The notes under the pieces: generated by a model
What the model saw: the letters and a program-made list of their open reading frames with translations, nothing else
What the model was told of the DNA's origin: nothing
Databases searched by the model: none
Part shown: positions 48,608-57,696 of the stretch, piece after piece
How positions within the stretch are numbered: the first letter of the stretch is position 1
Layout of the letters: every line of letters begins with the position of its first letter
Assembly (NCBI GenBank): GCA_030148545.1
Contig: JASBTF010000002.1
Span: 361,218-425,217 of the forward strand
From: Pseudomonadota bacterium
GTDB lineage: Bacteria > Pseudomonadota > Alphaproteobacteria > UBA2136 > JASBTF01
DNA length: 64,000 bases
Direction: 5' to 3'
Translations under genes and position numbers: made by a program

Positions 48608-51600
48608 ATGTTAACACCTGCCCTTGCCACCAAACTTGCTACTGCCAATGGGCAGTTTAAGCTACATGGCCTGTTGGCAGAGCAATTGCCACTATTGGTA
48701 CCAGACATGGCAACACAAGCAGCAGCGCCACTGGTGCTCATTGCACGAGATCATGCGCAATTGGTGCAATGGCACGAGCAACTTCAATTTTTAATGGGTG
48801 AGGGGCAAACGCATATTTTTCCAGCGTGGGATACCCAACCGTACGACCGCCAACCGCCAGATGCCCAACTACAAGCTCAGCGGGCAGCTACGCTACATGC
48901 ATTAGCCAAGCAGCAGGTAAAAGTGTTGGTTACATCCACCAATGCCATGGTGCAGCGGGTGGTGCCAGCCACGCAAACGCCACAAGCCATTAGCGTGCAA
49001 CAAGGCAAAAATTACGACCCAGCAGAGTTGGTAAAGCAGCTGGTGGGTATGGGCTACCAACGCGTAAACACAGTGCTAGAGGCTGGCGAAGTTGCCCAAC
49101 GCGGTGGCATTGTGGATGTATTCCCACCGTTGGGTGAGTCAATTCGTCTCGATTTTTTTGATGATGAGCTAGACCAGCTCCATACGTTTGATCCATTGAA
49201 CCAACGTACCGAGCAAGAGCTCAAAGAAGCGTTAATTGTCCCTGCGGCGGAGCTAGTACCGGGCGAAGCTGAAATAGCCACTTTCCGCGCTAAATTCCGT
49301 GAGCATTTTAGCACGGTGGATGACCCGCTGTACGTGGCGCTCAGCAGTGGCCAGCGTCCATCACAGTGGTTGCATTACTTGCCGTTTTTTGTTGCGGATG
49401 AATTGCCGTTATTGACCGATATTTTGCCAGAAGAAAGCATTTATATCGCTGCGCACGATACGCCAGAAGCCATGCAACAGCGCTTCAGCGCCGTAAATGA
49501 AATGTATTTACTGCGTGAGGAAGACCGCGGCGCCGAGCAACCATATCGCCCCGTACCGCCGCAAAGTATGTTTGCGAGTGAGGAAGAGTTAGAGCAATGG
49601 CAACAAACCTTAAACTGGCGCTTAGAAACTCCGTTTAGCGATGGTGAAAAAACAACGTTGGAACTGCCATTACATACGCATGAGTTTGTTAGCCAAAGCC
49701 AGCCACAGTTAGCCTACAAACAAGCCGCAGAGCATATTGATAGTGTGCTGCAAAAGGGTGGTCGCGTGATTTTGAGTGCACAAACGCAAGCGGCGCTAAC
49801 TCGTTTGGAACGCGGCTTGGCTGAGGCAGGTGTAGCACAAATGAGCTTGGCGAGTGATTGGCAATCAGCGCAAAAAGGCCCGCGCTGTCGCCTAGCGCTG
49901 AGCGCACTTGGCCGTGGTTATGTGCTGAATAACCAGCAGCTGAGCGTGCTCACCGCGCAGGATGTTACCGGCGTACAGGAACAGCGCCGTGTGTACCGTA
50001 AACGTCGTAGTAAAGATGCAGACATGGTGCAGCACTTTAGCGAGCTGGCACCGGGCGATTACGTAGTTCATGAGGAACATGGCGTAGGCCGTTTTGAAGG
50101 CCTAATCACTATGGATGTTGGCGGCGGCGTGCAAGATTTTTTACACCTGACATACACGGGTGATGACCGTTTATATGTACCGGTAGATGCGCTGGAGGTA
50201 ATTTCTCGCCACAGCAGTGCCGAGGCGGGTGCTGTATCGCTCGATAAACTGGGTGGAGCTGCATGGCAGGCACGTAAGGCAAAAGCCAAGGCCGACCTGA
50301 TGGAAATGGCCGATGCGGTAGTAGGTGTGGCTGCCGAGCGTGAGATGATGTCGGGCCATGCCTACCCACCACCAGACGGCCTGTATGAAGAGTTTTGCGT
50401 GCGCTTTGGGCACGAGCCAACACCAGAGCAGCAACGCACGTTTGATGAAGTGCAAGATGACCTGACCTCCGGTCGGGCGATGGACCGTTTGGTGGTAGGA
50501 GATGTTGGCTTTGGTAAGACCGAAGTAGCGCTGCGTGCCGCATTTTTGGCAGCAGCTGGCGGCAAGCAAGTGGCAGTACTATGCCCCACCACGCTATTGG
50601 CGCGCCAACACTTGGATGTTTTCAAAAAGCGTTTTGCTGATTTTCCGTTTAATGTACGTGGTTTGAGCCGTTTAACTCCCGCTAAAGAGGTTAAGGAAAC
50701 CAAGGAACGGTTAAAATCTGGCGGGGTGGATATTGTGGTGGGTACCCACGCGCTGCTTGCCAAATCAATTCAGTTTAAAAGCTTAGGTTTATTGGTGGTG
50801 GATGAAGAGCAACGCTTTGGTGTGGCCCACAAAGAGCGCCTTAAAGAGCTCAAAGCCAATGTGGATGTGCTCACCTTAACCGCCACACCAATTCCACGTA
50901 CGTTGCAGCAAAGTTTGGGTGGTATGCGCCAGCTTTCCACCATTACCACACCGCCGGTGGACCGTTTAGCCATTCGTAGTTATGTCACTCCGTTCGATGG
51001 GCCGCTGCTGCGTGAGGCCGTGATGCGCGAGCTACACCGTGGTGGGCAGGTGTATGTGGTGACTCCGCGTATTGAGGACATTCCCGAACTACGCGATACT
51101 ATTGAACGCTTGGTGCCAGAGGTAAGCTTGCGTGTGGCGCACGGACAAATGCCGGAGCAAGTGCTAGACCGCACTATGACCGATTTTTACGACAATAAAT
51201 TCCAGCTGTTGATTGCCACCACCATTATTGAAAGCGGGATTGATGTTGCCCGCGCTAATACAATGATTATCAACCGTGCCGACCGCTTTGGCCTAGCGCA
51301 GCTATACCAACTTCGTGGCCGTGTAGGGCGCAGCAATGTGCGTGCGTATGCGTACTTTTTGCTACCACCACGTGGTGTGAATGAGCAAGCGGAACGCCGC
51401 TTACGTATCTTACAGCGGCTCAATGGTTTGGGTGCGGGCTTTATGCTCGCCAGCTACGATATGGACCTACGCGGTGCAGGTAACCTACTTGGTAAGCAGC
51501 AAAGCGGCCATATTCGTGAGGTTGGATTTGAGCTGTACCAAAAACTATTGAACGAGGCTTTGGCCGCCAAACGCCGCCAACAGCAAAGCCCTGAAGCTGT

Positions 51601-52087
51601 GCCAGAAGTGGTAGAAGATTTTGTACCGCAGTTGAGTCTAGGTGTGAGTTACTTGATTCCTGAGCGTTATGTGCCAGACCCAGCAACCCGTATGCAGCTG
51701 TATCGCCGCTTAGCACAAGCAAAGGATGCGGAAGCCATTACTGATTTTGCCGACGAGCTAAAAGAGCGCTTTGGCCAATACCCTGATGATGTAACGCGAT
51801 TGTTGCAGGTGATGACACTTCGCAACCAGTGTCGTGTACTGAATATTGCTAAGTTGGAAGTGGGTGATAAAGGCGCTGTAGTTGCTTTCCACAATAACCA
51901 AGCCACCAACCCAGTAGCGCTGATGCAGTTTATTCAAGCCAAAGCTGGGCAAGTGAGCGTACGACCAGACCAACGGTTGGTATTACACAGCATGTGGGGT
52001 GCAGATGCGCAAAAACGCTTGGCTGGACTGGACAAATGGTTGAACCTGCTCTATGAATCGCTGAATGAGCAAGAAAAAGCCGCATAG
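48608..52087 (+). CDS. mfd: Transcription-repair coupling factor
   Basis: Displaces stalled RNA polymerase and recruits UvrA. Length 1159 residues. UvrB-homology domains fill the N-terminus (FPAWDTQPYDRQPPD; RGGIVDVFPP). The RNA-polymerase-interacting domain has GDYVVHEEHGVGRFEGL. The translocase has GDVGFGKTEVALRAAFLA, VVDEEQRFGV, LTATPIPRTLQQSLGGMR, and the TRG region RFGLAQLYQLRGRVGRSNVRAYAYF. The C-terminal D7 inhibitory domain is present. Its 3' end overlaps smpB by 23 bases. Confidence 0.97.
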   Translation: MLTPALATKLATANGQFKLHGLLAEQLPLLVPDMATQAAAPLVLIARDHAQLVQWHEQLQFLMGEGQTHIFPAWDTQPYDRQPPDAQLQAQRAATLHALAKQQVKVLVTSTNAMVQRVVPATQTPQAISVQQGKNYDPAELVKQLVGMGYQRVNTVLEAGEVAQRGGIVDVFPPLGESIRLDFFDDELDQLHTFDPLNQRTEQELKEALIVPAAELVPGEAEIATFRAKFREHFSTVDDPLYVALSSGQRPSQWLHYLPFFVADELPLLTDILPEESIYIAAHDTPEAMQQRFSAVNEMYLLREEDRGAEQPYRPVPPQSMFASEEELEQWQQTLNWRLETPFSDGEKTTLELPLHTHEFVSQSQPQLAYKQAAEHIDSVLQKGGRVILSAQTQAALTRLERGLAEAGVAQMSLASDWQSAQKGPRCRLALSALGRGYVLNNQQLSVLTAQDVTGVQEQRRVYRKRRSKDADMVQHFSELAPGDYVVHEEHGVGRFEGLITMDVGGGVQDFLHLTYTGDDRLYVPVDALEVISRHSSAEAGAVSLDKLGGAAWQARKAKAKADLMEMADAVVGVAAEREMMSGHAYPPPDGLYEEFCVRFGHEPTPEQQRTFDEVQDDLTSGRAMDRLVVGDVGFGKTEVALRAAFLAAAGGKQVAVLCPTTLLARQHLDVFKKRFADFPFNVRGLSRLTPAKEVKETKERLKSGGVDIVVGTHALLAKSIQFKSLGLLVVDEEQRFGVAHKERLKELKANVDVLTLTATPIPRTLQQSLGGMRQLSTITTPPVDRLAIRSYVTPFDGPLLREAVMRELHRGGQVYVVTPRIEDIPELRDTIERLVPEVSLRVAHGQMPEQVLDRTMTDFYDNKFQLLIATTIIESGIDVARANTMIINRADRFGLAQLYQLRGRVGRSNVRAYAYFLLPPRGVNEQAERRLRILQRLNGLGAGFMLASYDMDLRGAGNLLGKQQSGHIREVGFELYQKLLNEALAAKRRQQQSPEAVPEVVEDFVPQLSLGVSYLIPERYVPDPATRMQLYRRLAQAKDAEAITDFADELKERFGQYPDDVTRLLQVMTLRNQCRVLNIAKLEVGDKGAVVAFHNNQATNPVALMQFIQAKAGQVSVRPDQRLVLHSMWGADAQKRLAGLDKWLNLLYESLNEQEKAA

Positions 52088-52538
52088 TGATAATATCATC
52101 GCGCAAAACCGCAAAGCGCGTGCGGACTATGAGCTATTGGATTTTTATGAAGCTGGCTTAAGCCTAAAAGGTACCGAAGTTAAATCCCTGCGTAATGGCC
52201 AAGGGCAAATCACCGAGGCCTATGTTGGCTTCACCAGTGGTGAGGCATGGTTGCTCAACGGTATGATTCCAAAATATTCCCACGCCAGCGATTACATGAA
52301 CCACGATGAACGCCGTAGTCGTAAGCTGCTGCTGCACGCACATGAAATTCGCCAGCTGAAAGAATCAGTAGAGCGTGATGGCCTTACCGTAGTGCCACTC
52401 AAACTGTTTTGGAAAGGTGGTAAAGCCAAACTAGAAATTGCTGTGGCCAAAGGCCGTAAAAAGCATGATAAACGCCAAGCGGTAAAAGAGCGTGACTGGA
52501 ACCGCCAGCGCCAAAAACTCCTCAAAGAGAAGTATTAA
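52065..52538 (+). CDS. smpB: tmRNA-binding protein SmpB
   Basis: Partner of tmRNA in ribosome rescue. 157 residues: NIIAQNRKARADYELLDFYE at the start, GLSLKGTEVKSLRNGQGQI, EAWLLNGMIPKYSHA, and the basic C-terminal tail RKKHDKRQAVKERDWNRQR that reads the empty A site. It starts within the end of mfd, so the two are coupled. The ssrA gene (two-piece in alphaproteobacteria) was not found in the window. Confidence 0.97.
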   Translation: MSKKKPHSDNIIAQNRKARADYELLDFYEAGLSLKGTEVKSLRNGQGQITEAYVGFTSGEAWLLNGMIPKYSHASDYMNHDERRSRKLLLHAHEIRQLKESVERDGLTVVPLKLFWKGGKAKLEIAVAKGRKKHDKRQAVKERDWNRQRQKLLKEKY

Positions 52539-52564
52539 GTATATTTTTGTGATAGCGTAGCGGT

Positions 52565-53320
52565 GTGACTCAGTTCGCCGACGTTTTTGTGTTTTCATTC
52601 CTGCTGATTTTTGTGCGGGTAGGCTCGGCAATTATGGTGCTACCTGGTTTTAATGACCGGGCAATAAATCCACGTGCTCGGCTCATGGTGGCGCTGGGTA
52701 TTAGCTTAGTATTTTGGCCGCTATTGGCAGATGAATTACCTGGCTTGCCTGGTAGTGCAGGCATACTTGCCACTATGTTGTTTATGGAGCTTTTTATTGG
52801 TATTGCCTTTGGCACTATGGCGCGCATGTTTATGGCAGCACTTAATGTGGCAGGGGAGCTCATTGGTTTCCAAATTGGTTTTCAGGCGGCAATGTTGTTC
52901 AATCCGCAAAGTGGAAGCAATACCACGGCAATCAGTATTTTGCTGCTGCTGATTATGGGCGTGATGATTTTTGCGACCGACTTACATCATTTATTTATAG
53001 AAGGTGTGCTAGAAACCTATGCCGTGTTCCCCGTTGGGCAGTTTTTAGACTTAGGTTTACTGGCGCAAACGGGTGTTAAGGTACTAGCCGATGCCTTTGT
53101 GGCTGGTGTTAAAATTGCGGCACCAGTTATGGTAACCGGTTTTTTGGGCTATGCGGCGTTTGGTATTTTTAACCGTATTGTACCGCAAATGCAGGTGTTT
53201 TTTGTGGCGTTACCGCTCACAATCATGATTGGATTAGCCATGCTAACAGCTAGTTTAAGCGCTATGTTGCTGGTTTTTACACAAGAACTTACCCAAATGG
53301 CACAAGTCATGCTAAATTAA
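52565..53320 (+). CDS. fliR: Flagellar export apparatus protein FliR
   Basis: Inner-membrane subunit of the flagellar type III export gate (FliP-FliQ-FliR). 251 residues, about six helices. LIFVRVGSAIMVLPGFND at the start, GELIGFQIGFQAAMLFNPQSG and the C-terminal FFVALPLTIMIGLAML are FliR marks. Start is a GTG at 52565. It leads a cluster with fliX; flhB, normally its immediate neighbour, is 3.3 kb away. Confidence 0.93.
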   Translation: MTQFADVFVFSFLLIFVRVGSAIMVLPGFNDRAINPRARLMVALGISLVFWPLLADELPGLPGSAGILATMLFMELFIGIAFGTMARMFMAALNVAGELIGFQIGFQAAMLFNPQSGSNTTAISILLLLIMGVMIFATDLHHLFIEGVLETYAVFPVGQFLDLGLLAQTGVKVLADAFVAGVKIAAPVMVTGFLGYAAFGIFNRIVPQMQVFFVALPLTIMIGLAMLTASLSAMLLVFTQELTQMAQVMLN

Positions 53321-53324
53321 CGCC

Positions 53325-53750
53325 ATGGTAAAAATTACAGACACCACACGCACCCAACAAACCAGTAAGGCAAATAAAGCCAAAGCCAATAAAAAAGCTG
53401 GCGATGTAGACTTTTCCGCCATGGTGGATGCAGCACAGCAAACCGATGCTACAGAAGGTCAAGAAAGCCTAAACCGTGATGGTAGCGGTAACGATGCTTA
53501 TGCCGCGTTACTTGCTGCGCAAGAAAAAGTACCAAGCGACCCACAAGAACGAGGTGCATATTTGTTGGAAAGTTTGCGTGAGCTAGAAAAAAATATTCTT
53601 AATGGCAACCCAGCAGCAGCATTAAGCAAGCTAAAGCAAGCGCTAGAAGCTGGCGAGGTAGATAAATCTCAACTTTCTCCAGAGTTACAAGAAGTTTTAG
53701 ACGAAATTGATTTGCGGGCGCAAATTGAAGTAGCAAAGCTAGCAAAGTAG
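53325..53750 (+). CDS. fliX: Flagellar assembly regulator FliX
   Basis: In Caulobacter FliX links basal-body assembly to the activator FlbD and to FliI/P-ring biogenesis. The 141-residue protein has a disordered basic N-terminus, then DAYAALLAAQEKVPSDPQER, LLESLRELEKNILNG, and the end LQEVLDEIDLRAQIEVAKL, the FliX C-terminal pattern. It starts four bases after fliR. No flbD is in the window. The assignment is by recalled motif and helped by the flagellar context. Confidence 0.8.
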   Translation: MVKITDTTRTQQTSKANKAKANKKAGDVDFSAMVDAAQQTDATEGQESLNRDGSGNDAYAALLAAQEKVPSDPQERGAYLLESLRELEKNILNGNPAAALSKLKQALEAGEVDKSQLSPELQEVLDEIDLRAQIEVAKLAK

Positions 53751-53799
53751 TGTCAGTAGCCGCTTGTAGCTGATCCTATAAGAAATTGAGGGGAATAAG

Positions 53800-55902
53800 A
53801 TGATGAAAATATTTAATTGTTCGGCAAGAGCGATGTTATTAGCGCTATGTGCGCTTTTTGGCGTTTTTAATAATGTGCATGCTGGTGATGGTGCAGCACC
53901 TACAAATGCTGGCCAGTCAGGGCAATATGTAGCGCAAGATGGCAGCGTGGTTGGCTTTAAATCTACGGGCCCAGTTGCTGCAGAGCTAAATGTTTATGGT
54001 GAATGTAGTGTTGTTGTAAATGGTACGGGGCAACAGCTTTTTGTGGCCCTTAATTCTCAAGCAGAGTGGAGTGGACCTGAAGGCTTTACACAAAAAGGCG
54101 TGGAATATGACCCAGAGCTGAATGTACTCCCCTGTACCGACTTTATTTATGGAGATTGGGGCCCGTGGACACCGTGGGCTGGCAGCGGTACCGAAACACG
54201 TAGCCGTAACCGCACATGTGAACATAAAGATGATCCAACAATAACCGACGATACTTGCGGCGCTTGTGGTGGCGAATGTACCCAAACCGCCCGTCGTGGT
54301 CCTTGGGGTCCTTTTGGGGCGTGTAGCGCTAGCTGTGGCGAAGGAACGCAAACGCGAGAACGCCTATGCGAAGTTGCCACTAACAGCACTTTTACCACCA
54401 TGAGCGGCAGCCAGTGCGATACGTATTGTGGTGGCTGTACCGATACACAGGCTTGTACAGGCTTAAGCGCATGTGTGGGATGTGAGGTAGCCGCATTAGA
54501 TGCAGACGGTAACCCTGTGACAGTAAACGTGGCAGATGGCGATAGTATCACGCTTTATTCCGACCCAGCTCCAGACTTTGGCACAACATGTACGCCTTAT
54601 ACCTCTGGCTGTGAAGATGGTGAGCTGGTACCACATTTAAGCAGTAGCTTATACACCAGCTGTACGCCAGCACTGCCGCGTGATTGTACGTTGGGTAGCA
54701 CAACAATACGACATGGCGAAAGCATTACAGCTTACAGTGTAGGTCAGGTAATAGAGCCCGATAGCTGTACTAATTACATGCAAACACGCACCTGTTTTGA
54801 TGGCACCCTAAGCGGTAGCGAAAGTTACAGATATGATACATGTGTGGTGACCCCACCAGGCGGTAGTTGTAGCTTTAATGGTGTTGAGCTTACCGAAGGT
54901 GAATCTGTAACAGCGTTTGAAAACAGCTCTGTACCATATGGTTCTACTTGTGTGAGCGAGTCACGCACATGTTTGGCTGGCAACTTAACTGGTAGTTACG
55001 CGCACTCAAGCTGTACTGTGCAGCCACCGGCTAATTGTACGTTTGATGGACAAGTTGTTTTACACGGTAATTCTGTAACGGCGTATCAAAGCTCTAATGG
55101 CACTTGTGTTTCTGAGCAACGTACGTGCGACAACGGCACCTTAAGCGGTAGTTATCAGTATAGTACCTGTGGTGGTGGCGGTGACCCCGTAAGTTGCATG
55201 TTTAACGGTGTAGAAGTAGCGCATGGCGATAGTGTAACAGCGTGGGAAGCACCTGCAGCGTCATCTTCGGCTGATTGTAATAGCGAACAACGTACATGTA
55301 ACGATGGTACGTTAAGCGGCAGCTTTGAATATACCGCTTGTTTAAATGGCTGTACTCTAGATGGTGAGTTCATACCACACGGTGAGTCTATTACGGCTTA
55401 CAGCACACAATCGATTGACTATGAAGAAACCTGTGCCAGCGAAACACGTAGCTGTAATGATGGCGTGTTAAGCGGCAGTAGTTCATACCAGTATTCCAGT
55501 TGTAGTGGCCCAAGTTGTAGCATTACCAAATCTGGTAACGTAAACTGGACAGCAACCAATACACGCGGCACCACACGTGGCTGTGAAGCACACTGTGCGG
55601 GGCAAGGGTTATACTCTGTGCGTACCGATAAAGCACGTTTGTGTGAATCTGGTGAAACAGGTAACTACCCTGATAAATCTACCAGCTTGTACTGGACTGG
55701 TAACTCACTGCGCTGTTACTCCGCAGGCCAGCTGATGGATAACGACCGTAGCGATAAAACGCAGTACTGCTACTGTGCACCACACCCAAGTTGTGAAGGT
55801 ACAGAATATGTACCACCAAGCACGGGTGGTGGCAGCTCAGGTGGCGGTGGCGGACAGTTTGCCGATCCAGATGAACCTGGCATGTTTTTAAATGAAAAAT
55901 AA
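53800..55902 (+). CDS. Secreted Cys-rich protein with TSP1-like modules and a four-Cys repeat
   Basis: A 700-residue exported protein: signal peptide to about residue 28 (NNVHA), a short beta region, then two thrombospondin type-1-like modules at about 118-160 (YGDWGPWTPWAGSGTETRSR) and 166-213 (GPWGPFGACSASCGEGTQTR). From 228 to 568 a four-cysteine module recurs: five clear copies and one degenerate, pattern C-F-x-G...HG-x-SVTAY...C-x-S-E-x-RTC-x-x-GTLSGSY-x-Y-x-x-C. A Cys-rich region (573-666) and a Gly/Ser tail end the chain. GAGGGGAA precedes ATG 53800. TSP1 modules often bind glycans or matrix. Function unknown. Confidence 0.85.
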   Translation: MMKIFNCSARAMLLALCALFGVFNNVHAGDGAAPTNAGQSGQYVAQDGSVVGFKSTGPVAAELNVYGECSVVVNGTGQQLFVALNSQAEWSGPEGFTQKGVEYDPELNVLPCTDFIYGDWGPWTPWAGSGTETRSRNRTCEHKDDPTITDDTCGACGGECTQTARRGPWGPFGACSASCGEGTQTRERLCEVATNSTFTTMSGSQCDTYCGGCTDTQACTGLSACVGCEVAALDADGNPVTVNVADGDSITLYSDPAPDFGTTCTPYTSGCEDGELVPHLSSSLYTSCTPALPRDCTLGSTTIRHGESITAYSVGQVIEPDSCTNYMQTRTCFDGTLSGSESYRYDTCVVTPPGGSCSFNGVELTEGESVTAFENSSVPYGSTCVSESRTCLAGNLTGSYAHSSCTVQPPANCTFDGQVVLHGNSVTAYQSSNGTCVSEQRTCDNGTLSGSYQYSTCGGGGDPVSCMFNGVEVAHGDSVTAWEAPAASSSADCNSEQRTCNDGTLSGSFEYTACLNGCTLDGEFIPHGESITAYSTQSIDYEETCASETRSCNDGVLSGSSSYQYSSCSGPSCSITKSGNVNWTATNTRGTTRGCEAHCAGQGLYSVRTDKARLCESGETGNYPDKSTSLYWTGNSLRCYSAGQLMDNDRSDKTQYCYCAPHPSCEGTEYVPPSTGGGSSGGGGGQFADPDEPGMFLNEK
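54685..55503 (+). repeat. Tandem repeats encoding the four-cysteine module
   Basis: Residues 296-568. Copies begin near residues 296, 357, 413, 466 and 518, so the period is about 50-60 residues; residues 228-288 are a degenerate extra copy. Each has four cysteines, the middle two six or seven residues apart, and the peptide (T/N)G(T/V)LSGS is the best-kept core. The cores HGESITAY and HGDSVTAW are also reused. Confidence 0.85.
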
Positions 55903-55907
55903 AATTA

Positions 55908-55936
55908 AAAGGCCCCCGTTTAAAACGGGGGCCTTT
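55908..55936 (+). terminator. Rho-independent terminator
   Basis: AAAGGCCCCCG pairs with CGGGGGCCTTT around TTTAAAA, a perfect 11-bp stem extendable by A-T pairs. It starts a few bases after the TSP1-like gene. Confidence 0.92.
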
Positions 55937-55941
55937 ATGTC

Positions 55942-56091
55942 GTGTAGCGCTTTACCGACAGCACGAGCGATTACCATATGTGACTAGCTTAATGATGTTG
56001 CTGTCGTGGTCCCTAGGTTCCGGAGGGACTAGGTCAACGCGGGTCCAGGATGCCCCTGGTGCCGTGCTGCGGCTTTGCCGACAGCACGAGC
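55942..56091. ncRNA. Candidate structured RNA with two copies of a bulged hairpin
   Basis: A 19-mer CTTTRCCGACAGCACGAGC occurs at 55950-55968 and 56073-56091 (one mismatch, 123 bases apart). Four hairpins follow one another: CGACAGCA/TGCTGTCG (55956-56006), GTCCCT/AGGGAC (56009-56029), CCAGG/CCTGG (56045-56059), and GTGCTG-CGGC-TTT-GCCG-A-CAGCAC (56064-56087). No credible ORF. The last resembles the hairpin at 37611. Confidence 0.4.
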
Positions 56092-56095
56092 AGTC

Positions 56096-56551
56096 CTATA
56101 AGTGGTTACGTAGCATCCACAGCGTTTTTTCATGTGCTTGCAAACGCGCAATCATCATATCTGCAGTGCCTTCATCGCCATTTTCAGCGGCTACTTCCTG
56201 TGCGTTTTTAATCAGTGCATCTATTTTTTCATGCCCGTTTACAAGCGCTTTCAGGGCATCACTGCCTTTAATTTCTGCTGCTGTAAGCTCTTCAATTTGG
56301 CTTAGCGCAGCATAACCGCTTAGGCTACCGGGTGCAGCAGCACCAAGAGCACGAATACGCTCAGCAATCTCATCAATAGCTTCAGCTAGTTCCGCATATT
56401 GTTCACCAAACATTTGATGCAGCGGATGAAAATGCGGGCCAACCACATTCCAGTGTGCATTTTGAGTGTTTAAGTAAAGTGCGTAGGTGTTAGCCAGTAC
56501 AATGTTGAGCTGGTCAACAACGGCGTTTTTATTTTCAATGTAATGTGTCAT
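56096..56551 (-). CDS. dps: Dps-family ferritin-like DNA-protection protein
   Basis: A 151-residue four-helix protein forming a 12-mer that oxidises and stores iron and shields DNA. The inter-subunit ferroxidase ligands are in NAHWNVVGPHFHPLHQMF and EAIDEIAERIRALG (His, His, Asp, Glu). There is no long basic N-terminal tail, so DNA binding by that route is unlikely. It lies minus-strand between two plus-strand genes of the flagellar cluster. Confidence 0.95.
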   Translation of the reverse strand: MTHYIENKNAVVDQLNIVLANTYALYLNTQNAHWNVVGPHFHPLHQMFGEQYAELAEAIDEIAERIRALGAAAPGSLSGYAALSQIEELTAAEIKGSDALKALVNGHEKIDALIKNAQEVAAENGDEGTADMMIARLQAHEKTLWMLRNHL

Positions 56552-56628
56552 GTACGTGTTCCTTATTGTTGCTAAACCCTAGCATGTTAACGCTAACCAT
56601 AAAGCTATTTTTCTGATAGGCTGCCGCT

Positions 56629-57696
56629 ATGGCTGATAATGAGGATCAATCCAGCAAAACCGAAGAACCCACCGACCGGAAACTCCAAAAACTCCGCGAC
56701 GATGGGCAGGTACCGCGATCACGCGAGGTGAATAGCTTTTTTGCGTTATTAGGGGCGCTGTTGTTAATTGGCCTTGTTCTACCGTGGCAACTTACCGAGG
56801 TAATGAACCTTACCGGTGCTGTATTAAGCCAAACAGGCGACTTGGGCGGCGATGATGCGGGTGGCTTATTAGGGTTTGTTATGCAAAAGGCATTAATTGC
56901 TGCCATACCTGGTTTTATTTTACTCGTCTTTCTCGCTCTATTTGGCAGCATGGTGCAAACAGGTGGTTTGTTAATGAGCACCAAACCTATCGAGCCAAAA
57001 CTCAGTAAAATTGCGTTAGATAAAGGCTTTAAACGGCTGTTTTCACTCAAATCGCTTATGGAGTTTCTCAAGTCATTTTTTAAGCTCGCGGTGCTAGGTG
57101 TCACGCTTTACGCCATTCTTTATTACTTCCGCGAAGAGTTTTTACTACTAGCCGATAAAAATGTAGCTGCCACTGTCATACTGGTTTGGAAAATAGTACT
57201 CATCATGATTGCTGTAGCCATGGTGTTTATGTTTGTCATTGCGGTGATTGACTATATGTACCAGCGCTTTGAATTCATGAAAGAACAAAAAATGTCGCGC
57301 AAAGAAATTAAAGACGAAATGAAAGATAGCGAAGGCGACCCACACATTAAAGCGCGCCAGCGCCAAATTATGCGTGAACGTGCTCAGCAGCGTATGATGC
57401 AGGATGTACCAGGTGCCGATGTGGTGATTACCAACCCAACACACTACAGCGTGGCCTTGCAGTACGATCAAGAAAAAAGCCCAGCACCTATTGTTGTTGC
57501 CAAGGGGGTAGATGCCGTGGCACTGCGTATTCGTACCGTAGCGAAGGAACATAATGTACCACTGTACGAGGATCCACCTTTAGCGCGTCAACTCTATGCT
57601 GATGTAGAAATAGGTGAGATTATTCCAGTAGATTTGTACCAAACTGTGGCGCAGGTTATTGCCTTTGTGTATCGCCAGAAAAAGAAGGTTGGCTAA
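56629..57696 (+). CDS. flhB: Flagellar export protein FlhB
   Basis: Export-gate protein that switches substrate specificity from rod/hook to filament. 355 residues: N-terminal SSKTEEPTDRKLQKLRDDG, four membrane helices (about 38-58, 88-112, 150-166, 180-206), then the cytoplasmic domain with the autocleavage site NPTH at residues 269-272, as in Salmonella, and VVAKGVDAVALRIR. Its end overlaps the convergent small gene by four bases. Confidence 0.96.
   Translation: MADNEDQSSKTEEPTDRKLQKLRDDGQVPRSREVNSFFALLGALLLIGLVLPWQLTEVMNLTGAVLSQTGDLGGDDAGGLLGFVMQKALIAAIPGFILLVFLALFGSMVQTGGLLMSTKPIEPKLSKIALDKGFKRLFSLKSLMEFLKSFFKLAVLGVTLYAILYYFREEFLLLADKNVAATVILVWKIVLIMIAVAMVFMFVIAVIDYMYQRFEFMKEQKMSRKEIKDEMKDSEGDPHIKARQRQIMRERAQQRMMQDVPGADVVITNPTHYSVALQYDQEKSPAPIVVAKGVDAVALRIRTVAKEHNVPLYEDPPLARQLYADVEIGEIIPVDLYQTVAQVIAFVYRQKKKVG

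Noticed and set aside
55980-56315. Plus-strand ORF of 111 codons over the hairpin array and the end of dps
   Set aside because: Runs through four hairpins and antisense to dps with no ribosome site; not protein-like.
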